Assembly (NCBI GenBank): GCA_013044035.1
Contig: JABEVE010000053.1
Location: 19,166-83,165, forward strand
Reading direction: 5' to 3'
DNA length: 64,000 nt
Origin: Burkholderiales bacterium
Lineage (GTDB): Bacteria; Pseudomonadota; Gammaproteobacteria; Burkholderiales; Burkholderiaceae_C
Below are positions 59,402 through 64,000 of this stretch, piece by piece. Each line of letters opens with the position of its first letter. Position 1 is the stretch's first letter. Under the pieces are notes generated by a model. The model was not told the origin of the DNA. It worked only from the letters and a program-made list of their open reading frames with translations, and searched no databases. Made by a program: the position numbers and the translations under genes.

Positions 59402-59441
59402 TTTCAAACGCCTGTCATTGTCCGGCATTCCAATCGCGCTC

Positions 59442-60968
59442 ATGTCCCTGAACATCCAACACCTGGCAGCGGTCGATCTCGGCTCCAACAGTTTTCGCAT
59501 GCTGGTGGGCAAGGCCAGCGAGAACAGCCACGGCGCACAGATCTATCCGTTGGATTCGCTGCGCGAACCGGTGCGCCTGGGGGCGGGGCTGGATGCCAAC
59601 AAGAACCTGACCGAAGAGTCGCAACAGCGCGCCCTGATCACGCTCAGCCGCTTTGGCGAGCGCCTGCGCCAATTCCAGCCGGAGCGGGTGCGCGCCGTGG
59701 CCACCAACGCCGTGCGCGTGGCGAAGAACGCGCACGTCTTTCTGGAGCGTGCCCAAGCGGCGCTGGGGTTTCCCATCGAAGTCATCGCCGGACGCGAGGA
59801 GGCGCGGCTGGTGTACATCGGCGCGGCGCACTCGGTGGCGCCTGCGGCGGGCAACCGGCTGGTGGTCGACATCGGCGGCGGCTCCACGGAGTTCATCATC
59901 GGCCAGGGCCACGAGCCGCGTTTGATGGAGTCGCTCTACATCGGCTGCGTCTCCATGAGCCGCGACTTCTTCCCTGGCGGACTGGTGGATGAGCAGCGCA
60001 TGAAGGCGGCCGAGTTGGCCGCGCGGCGGGAGGTGCAAATCATCGCAAGCGCCTTCCGCAAAACCGGCTGGACCAACGCCGTGGGTTCCAGCGGCACGGC
60101 GCGTGCGCTGGCCGACATCCTGGTCGGCAACCAACTCAATCCGCATGGGCCATCTCTTGGCATCACCCGCACCGGCCTTCGCGAGCTGCGCAAAATCTAT
60201 GTGCGTGCCGGCAACCTTGAAACCCTGAAGATGGTCGGCCTCAAGTCCGACCGCATTCCCGTGGCGCCCGGTGGCCTCGCCATCATGCTCGGGGTGTTCG
60301 AGGAGCTTGGCATCAAGGACATGGAAGCCACCGACGCCGGCTTGCGCCTCGGGGTGCTCTACGACCTGCTCGGCCGGGAGCAGCAGCAGGACATGCGCGA
60401 ACTCACCGTGCAGCAATTCATGCAGCGATACGCCGTGGACGTGAAACAGGCCGTGCGCGTGGAGGAACTGGCGCTGGCTTTGCTCCTGCAGCTCAACCCG
60501 GACGCGACCTCGATTCAGCAGCAAACATTGCGCTGGGCCGCAGCGCTGCACGAGGTGGGGCTGTCCATTTCCCACAGCGCGTATCACAAGCATTCAGCCT
60601 ATATCGTGGCCAATGCCGACATGCCCGGTTTTTCTCGCAGCGAGCAGGCGACCATGGCCGACATGGTGTTGAGCCATGGTGGCAAACTGAAGAAGCTCGG
60701 CGGCCTGGACACCATCAATCTCGACCTGCGCGCCGTGCTGGCGCTGCGCTTGGCCGTGCTCATGGCACGCAACCGTCACGATGTCGAACCCGGCGGTCTG
60801 CGGCTGCGGCCCGGCACGGGCATGAGCGGTGTGCAGGGCGCGCGCATCGAGGTCGGCGCCCGCTGGCTGAAGGCCTCGCCGCTGACGCAGTACAGCCTTG
60901 AGCAGGAGGTTGCCGAGTGGCAGCGTGCCGGGGTCGAATTGCATCTCGACACCGTTGCAACGGTGTAA
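59442..60968 (+). CDS. ppx: Exopolyphosphatase (Ppx/GppA family)
   Basis: Releases phosphate from polyphosphate and may also hydrolyse pppGpp. The 508-residue protein has the actin-like ATPase start VDLGSNSFRMLVG, the second phosphate motif VVDIGGGSTEFIIG, and the family segment VRAVATNAVRVAKN. A C-terminal HD-like helical domain follows (LHEVGLSISHSAYHKHSAYI). The start is ATG 59,442 (MSLNIQHLAAVDL); the track start is 8 codons earlier. It is divergent from ppk and its stop lies 3 nt from the stop of the convergent acyltransferase. Confidence 0.95.
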   Translation: MSLNIQHLAAVDLGSNSFRMLVGKASENSHGAQIYPLDSLREPVRLGAGLDANKNLTEESQQRALITLSRFGERLRQFQPERVRAVATNAVRVAKNAHVFLERAQAALGFPIEVIAGREEARLVYIGAAHSVAPAAGNRLVVDIGGGSTEFIIGQGHEPRLMESLYIGCVSMSRDFFPGGLVDEQRMKAAELAARREVQIIASAFRKTGWTNAVGSSGTARALADILVGNQLNPHGPSLGITRTGLRELRKIYVRAGNLETLKMVGLKSDRIPVAPGGLAIMLGVFEELGIKDMEATDAGLRLGVLYDLLGREQQQDMRELTVQQFMQRYAVDVKQAVRVEELALALLLQLNPDATSIQQQTLRWAAALHEVGLSISHSAYHKHSAYIVANADMPGFSRSEQATMADMVLSHGGKLKKLGGLDTINLDLRAVLALRLAVLMARNRHDVEPGGLRLRPGTGMSGVQGARIEVGARWLKASPLTQYSLEQEVAEWQRAGVELHLDTVATV

Positions 60969-60979
60969 TGTCTACACCG
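60949..60979. repeat. Overlapping palindromes across the ppx/acyltransferase stop codons
   Basis: A perfect 18-bp palindrome (ACACCGTTGCAACGGTGT, 60,949-60,966) shares its right arm with a second hairpin, CGGTGTA-ATGTC-TACACCG (60,961-60,979). The second hairpin contains both convergent stop codons. The two folds exclude each other. There is no T-run, so it may be a weak bidirectional terminator or an RNA-stability element. Confidence 0.6.
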
Positions 60980-61838
60980 CCGCCAGACCCGCTCGGGTGT
61001 CGGGGGCATGCAGGAAATGGCGCGCGTAGCGCGGGTTCACATCGGCCAGGCGCATCAGCAAGGGGAAGTCTGCGGTGTTGAAGTCCGGGTCCCAGGCAGG
61101 CGCCCCGCAGATCCTGGCCCCCACCCGCAGGTAGCCTTTGAGCAGCGGCGGGGCTTCGGCTGGCACATTTTGCCGCAGGCTGGCCACCGGCAGAGGCAGG
61201 CGCGGTTGCATGTGATCCTCCACCGCGGCGAGATGGGTCTGGCGCAGCCGTGCCCAGAGGCTGGCGGCGTAATGCCCGCCGTCGCGCATGGACACGCTGG
61301 CGCAGCCGATCATCGCGTCCAGCCCGTTGCTTCGCATGTACTGCGCCAGGCCAGCCCACAACGCCATGATGACGGCGCCGCTGCGGTAGCCCTGGCGCAC
61401 GCAGGAGCGTCCCAGTTCCAGCAGGCGTGGGCGCAAGTGCACCAGACGCGTGATGTCAAACTCGGTCTCTGAATAGAGTCCACCCACGCGCTGGGCCTGG
61501 TGTGGCGGCAGCACGCGGTAAGTCCCCACCAACAAGCTGTCGGCGTTGCGCACCAGCAGGTGATCGCAATACGGGTCGAAGATGTCGATGTCGTAACCGG
61601 GTGAAGGTGTGGCGATGCGCGCCCCAAGCTCATCCGCGAACACTTTCCAGCGCAGCCGCTGGGCTTCGAGGACCTCGTGTGGCTGGCGCGCCCAGGCCAT
61701 GGTCAGTCCTGTGCAGTCGGCAGCATATTCTCCACCTGCGACAGCTCGGCGCCCGGCATGCGCCTGGTTTTTCCCCTGGGGTGATTCCGACTCGTGAAAG
61801 ATCCGTAGGTCCGGCTCGACTTCTCGGTGATCGTGCAT
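60972..61838 (-). CDS. OlsB-like GNAT acyltransferase (ornithine lipid synthesis)
   Basis: A 288-residue GNAT-fold N-acyltransferase of the OlsB/haemolysin-like type, which transfers 3-hydroxyacyl chains from ACP to ornithine, making lyso-ornithine lipid. It has EAQRLRWKVFADELGA, YDIDIFDPYCDHLLV, the strand LLVGTYRVLPP, YSETEFDITRL, LELGRSCVRQGYRSG and a late GCASVSM. These motifs are typical of the family. No olsA partner is adjacent. A Pho-box array and a -10 element lie directly upstream. The start is ATG 61,838, with AGGAG about 8 nt ahead. Its N-terminal 45 residues are poorly conserved, so an internal Met (LTMAWARQ) is possible. Confidence 0.83.
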   Translation of the reverse strand: MHDHREVEPDLRIFHESESPQGKNQAHAGRRAVAGGEYAADCTGLTMAWARQPHEVLEAQRLRWKVFADELGARIATPSPGYDIDIFDPYCDHLLVRNADSLLVGTYRVLPPHQAQRVGGLYSETEFDITRLVHLRPRLLELGRSCVRQGYRSGAVIMALWAGLAQYMRSNGLDAMIGCASVSMRDGGHYAASLWARLRQTHLAAVEDHMQPRLPLPVASLRQNVPAEAPPLLKGYLRVGARICGAPAWDPDFNTADFPLLMRLADVNPRYARHFLHAPDTRAGLAAV

Positions 61839-61846
61839 CGATGACT

Positions 61847-61875
61847 CCTGTTCCTATCCATAGGATACGAACAGG
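61847..61875. repeat. Near-perfect 29-bp palindrome at the OlsB-like gene start
   Basis: CCTGTTC and GAACAGG flank TATCC-ATA-GGATA with a single mismatched pair. It covers the -10 hexamer and runs into the AGGAG ribosome site of the minus-strand acyltransferase gene. It could be an operator overlapping the promoter core or an RNA hairpin near the ribosome site. Confidence 0.6.
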
Positions 61876-61917
61876 ATGTGACGGTTCGATGATGGTCACA
61901 TGACGATGTGATGACAC
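61862..61917 (-). promoter_or_regulatory. Pho-box array and -10 element of the OlsB-like gene
   Basis: On the minus strand four PhoB half-site-like units repeat every 11 bp: GTGTCAT, TCGTCAT, CCATCAT and CCGTCAC. Exactly 10 nt after the last comes TATCCT as a -10. This is the same geometry as at pstS and ppk, with twice as many half-sites. Confidence 0.7.
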
Positions 61918-62007
61918 GTTGCAGACGCGTCGCTCACCGACTTGCCCAGCCTGTCGGGGCCGGCGCATCGCATCGCGCATGAGCGCAGGAATCAGCGTCT
62001 CGCCGCC

Positions 62008-63105
62008 TCAGGCGGTGGGTATGCGGATGTTCAGCGGTCGTGCCGAAGGCTCAGGGCTGACTTCTGCGGAAATGGGTGCGAGCTTGGCCGGGAAAACAAG
62101 GGCGCGCGCCAGGTTTGGCGCGGTTGTTTGCAGATTTTCCATCGCATGCATCACGGCACCGGCGCTCTGCAGATAACTGCGCTTGAGCAGGCGCTTGAAT
62201 GGCCGACCTTGCGGGGTGTTGTTGTCGCAGACATCGTGCACGAAGCCAGGCCAGTTCGAGCGGTCCAAGATGGCGGTGCAAACCGAAATGGAAATGGAAA
62301 GTGGCCGCGCTGCGTGCCACCAGCCCATGGGGATGAAAATCATCTGCCCCGGCTTGAGCACGGTGTGGTGCGGCGAGGCTTGTGCGACGCGCGGAAAGCG
62401 CTGCAGGTCAGGCTTGTGCGGCTGGTCGATTTGCGACAGGTTGGGCTGCACCGGCGAGGGGTAGAGATAGGGTGTGTCTTCGGGCGGAAACAGGTAATAC
62501 TCTTTTTCTCCGTAGATTTCCGTGATCTGCGCATGGGCGTGCTCCAGGTCGTAGTGCATCACTGGAAATTTGCTGCCGGGGCCGCCCATCAGCAGCTTGA
62601 GAAAACCGTCGGGGCGCCTCCAGCGTTCAGGCATGAGTGGGCTGATGTGGCGCAGCGGAAAGCCGTAGACATTCTGCGGGATGAGGTCGGGCAGCAATTC
62701 GGGCAGATGCTCGTGGAAAAAAAGTCGAAACAAATAAGGGCCGGGGCTCTGCTCACTGGAGGCCAGCACGGCATCGGCAAAATCAGCGAAGGTCATGCGC
62801 TTGGTGTAGGACACCTGGACTGGATGCTGCCCGAAGTTCTGCTTGAAATAGTGCGGTGTCCATTTCCGCAGCGCGGGCCAGGCGGTCACGGCGTTGTCGA
62901 TGACCACCGGCCTGTTTGCGCGCAGGTAATGCTGGAGAAAATCGGCATAGGGCAAATCGCTGGCACGCACCACGTCCAGGGTCGTCGGCACGGCAGGGCT
63001 GGCGCCCGATCCAAGGGCGGACGGTTCACCCGTCACTGGATTTGTGCGCTGCATGGGGAGGGAAGACATGGCTGATCTTTCGTCGTCGAGGAGTCTGCTC
63101 GGCAT
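62008..63105 (-). CDS. Cupin-like (JmjC/Cupin_8) Fe(II)/2-oxoglutarate oxygenase family protein
   Basis: A 365-residue cupin-superfamily protein. A family start motif RPVVIDNAVTAWPALRKW is followed by the iron-binding His-x-Asp in FPVMHYDLEHAHAQI, GEKEYYLFPPEDTPYLYP, and the distal iron His in IFIPMGWWHAARPLSISISV. Cupin_8/JmjC proteins in bacteria hydroxylate amino-acid side chains of ribosomal proteins or natural products; the substrate here is unknown. The N-terminal start is uncertain: TTG 63,111 (track), ATG 63,105 or ATG 63,069 (MSSLPMQRT). The gene is alone, 169 nt upstream of the OlsB-like gene. Confidence 0.85.
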   Translation of the reverse strand: MPSRLLDDERSAMSSLPMQRTNPVTGEPSALGSGASPAVPTTLDVVRASDLPYADFLQHYLRANRPVVIDNAVTAWPALRKWTPHYFKQNFGQHPVQVSYTKRMTFADFADAVLASSEQSPGPYLFRLFFHEHLPELLPDLIPQNVYGFPLRHISPLMPERWRRPDGFLKLLMGGPGSKFPVMHYDLEHAHAQITEIYGEKEYYLFPPEDTPYLYPSPVQPNLSQIDQPHKPDLQRFPRVAQASPHHTVLKPGQMIFIPMGWWHAARPLSISISVCTAILDRSNWPGFVHDVCDNNTPQGRPFKRLLKRSYLQSAGAVMHAMENLQTTAPNLARALVFPAKLAPISAEVSPEPSARPLNIRIPTA

Positions 63106-63311
63106 GCTCAACTGAATCTTGCGGGGCGAGCGTGGCTCACCTGTCGGGTAGATGAGAAGCGCCCTGCAGGCGCCCTGCTCGGCACGGTTACATCATCGTA
63201 TCGATGACCACCGCTGAAAGGGGGGTTCCACGCAGCGCAGACATTGTTGGTTGCAGATTTCGCATCTGGTCGCCAATCTCGTGCCGCGGGACAGGCCGCA
63301 GTCAGCGCGCG

Positions 63312-63812
63312 TCAATCCAGGAGATCGGCGCTGATGCAGGCACGCAGCACGCGGGCGGAACTGCTGTCGCGCTGGCGCTCAGCCACCCAGACGAGCCCGC
63401 TCTTGCGCAGGCTGAAGGCTCGCTCGCAACCGCTGAGCCAGCGCAAGGCGGCGCGCCCGATGGTGGGCTGGTGGCCGCACAGCACCAGGGCGTTGTGGGC
63501 GTCGTCGTGAGCGGTGATCGCGGCCAACAGATCGTCCACACCGCGGTCGGGCGCAAGGCGCGGTTCGTCCACGGGGTAATCCACCAGCGCCATCGCCGTC
63601 TGCCGTGCACGCAACGCCGGACTGGCGCACACCACCCAGGGTTTGGGTACATGGGCCTTGATCCATGCGGCCACGCGGCTGGCGTCGCGTTGGCCCTGGC
63701 GGGTGAGGGCGCGGCGCAGATCGGCCTGAGCGTCCGCGTCGACATCGCCGCATGCGTCGAAGTCTTCGGCTTCGGCATGACGCCAGAAAATCACATGCAG
63801 GGGTGAATGCAT
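63312..63812 (-). CDS. sixA: Phosphohistidine phosphatase SixA
   Basis: Histidine phosphatase of the phosphoglycerate-mutase superfamily, removing phosphate from histidine residues such as those of phosphotransfer domains. The 166-residue protein has the catalytic RHAEAED motif near the N-terminus, then LTRQGQRDASRVAAWI, the VCASPALRARQTA phosphate-pocket segment and LVLCGHQPTIG with the second His. ATG 63,812 with GAGGA upstream is preferred over the track start 63,845. The remaining 63,846-64,000 holds no supported gene. sixA near ppk/ppx is common in betaproteobacteria. Confidence 0.92.
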   Translation of the reverse strand: MHSPLHVIFWRHAEAEDFDACGDVDADAQADLRRALTRQGQRDASRVAAWIKAHVPKPWVVCASPALRARQTAMALVDYPVDEPRLAPDRGVDDLLAAITAHDDAHNALVLCGHQPTIGRAALRWLSGCERAFSLRKSGLVWVAERQRDSSSARVLRACISADLLD

Positions 63813-64000
63813 CAGGGCGTCCTCGAACGGTTGTGGCTGCTGCAAGCTTTGCTTGTGCTCGGTGATGCGCTGACTTTACCCAAGTTTGATGACAGCGTTG
63901 CAAGCGGACGGACCCCTGCGGATGGGCGTCGCGGCTTGCAGTCGCAGCGCCCGAGGCCAAGTTTGCAATGCTGCGGGCAGGCCGGAGTGAACAGGCCCTA

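Noticed and set aside
59412-59429. Pho-box-like CTGTCAT-N4-CGGCATT on the plus strand before ppx
   Set aside because: It ends 12 nt before the ppx ATG, leaving no space for a -10 element and leader. The second half-site is poor.
63878-63895. CTGTCAT half-site on the minus strand upstream of sixA
   Set aside because: The partner half-site 11 bp downstream (CTTGGGT) does not match, so a Pho box is not supported.

Overview
The window is chromosomal DNA from a high-GC betaproteobacterium, most likely a member of the Burkholderiales. The long block carA-leuE-carB-greA-DUF4149-yhbY-rlmE-ftsH-folP-glmM-pst-pho-ppk-ppx and the pilGHIJL cluster are typical of that order. A secreted DsrE-family protein hints at sulfur metabolism (a Thiomonas-like organism is a guess, not shown). 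No rRNA, CRISPR array, prophage or intact insertion sequence was found; one tRNA is present.

Layout. 1-7.1 kb (minus): twitching-motility chemosensory operon pilG-pilH-pilI-pilJ-pilL, with pilL running off the left edge. 7.2-15.3 kb: rubredoxin, a ThiD-like kinase, hemL, then mtgA, aroE, a TonB-like protein, an RNase II-family nuclease and a YqiA-like esterase on the minus strand. 15.4-18.8 kb: a small accessory stretch with a CBS-domain protein, a secreted DsrE protein beside the decayed tail of a second copy, a probable IS3-family orfA remnant, a NERD-domain protein and tRNA-Ser(CGA). 18.9-30.6 kb: serS, ispH, an FKBP-type isomerase, radC, an Smr protein, a truncated haemoglobin, an FtsX-like permease, the ergothioneine pair egtB-egtD, and prfC.

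31.1-36.9 kb is the most distinctive part: a visibly AT-richer cluster flanked by gene-free stretches. On the minus strand are an acyl carrier protein, a FabF-like ketoacyl synthase and an RpfF-type crotonase (DSF synthase). Divergently on the plus strand are an RpfG-type HD-GYP response regulator and an RpfC-type hybrid histidine kinase. This looks like a complete DSF (cis-2-unsaturated fatty acid) quorum-sensing module with its own acyl carrier and condensing enzyme. A haloacetate-dehalogenase-like hydrolase follows.

38.5-50.4 kb: pyrimidine/arginine precursor genes (carA, carB) with a LeuE-type exporter between them, then transcription, RNA modification, proteolysis, folate and cell-wall genes. 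50.4-63.8 kb: phosphate regulon pstSCAB-phoU-phoB-phoR, then divergent ppk and ppx, an OlsB-like acyltransferase, a cupin-type oxygenase and sixA. Pho-box-like sites with the same geometry (direct repeats every 11 bp, 10 nt ahead of a -10 hexamer) precede pstS, ppk and the OlsB-like gene. This suggests that PhoB also controls polyphosphate synthesis and a switch to phosphorus-free lipids.
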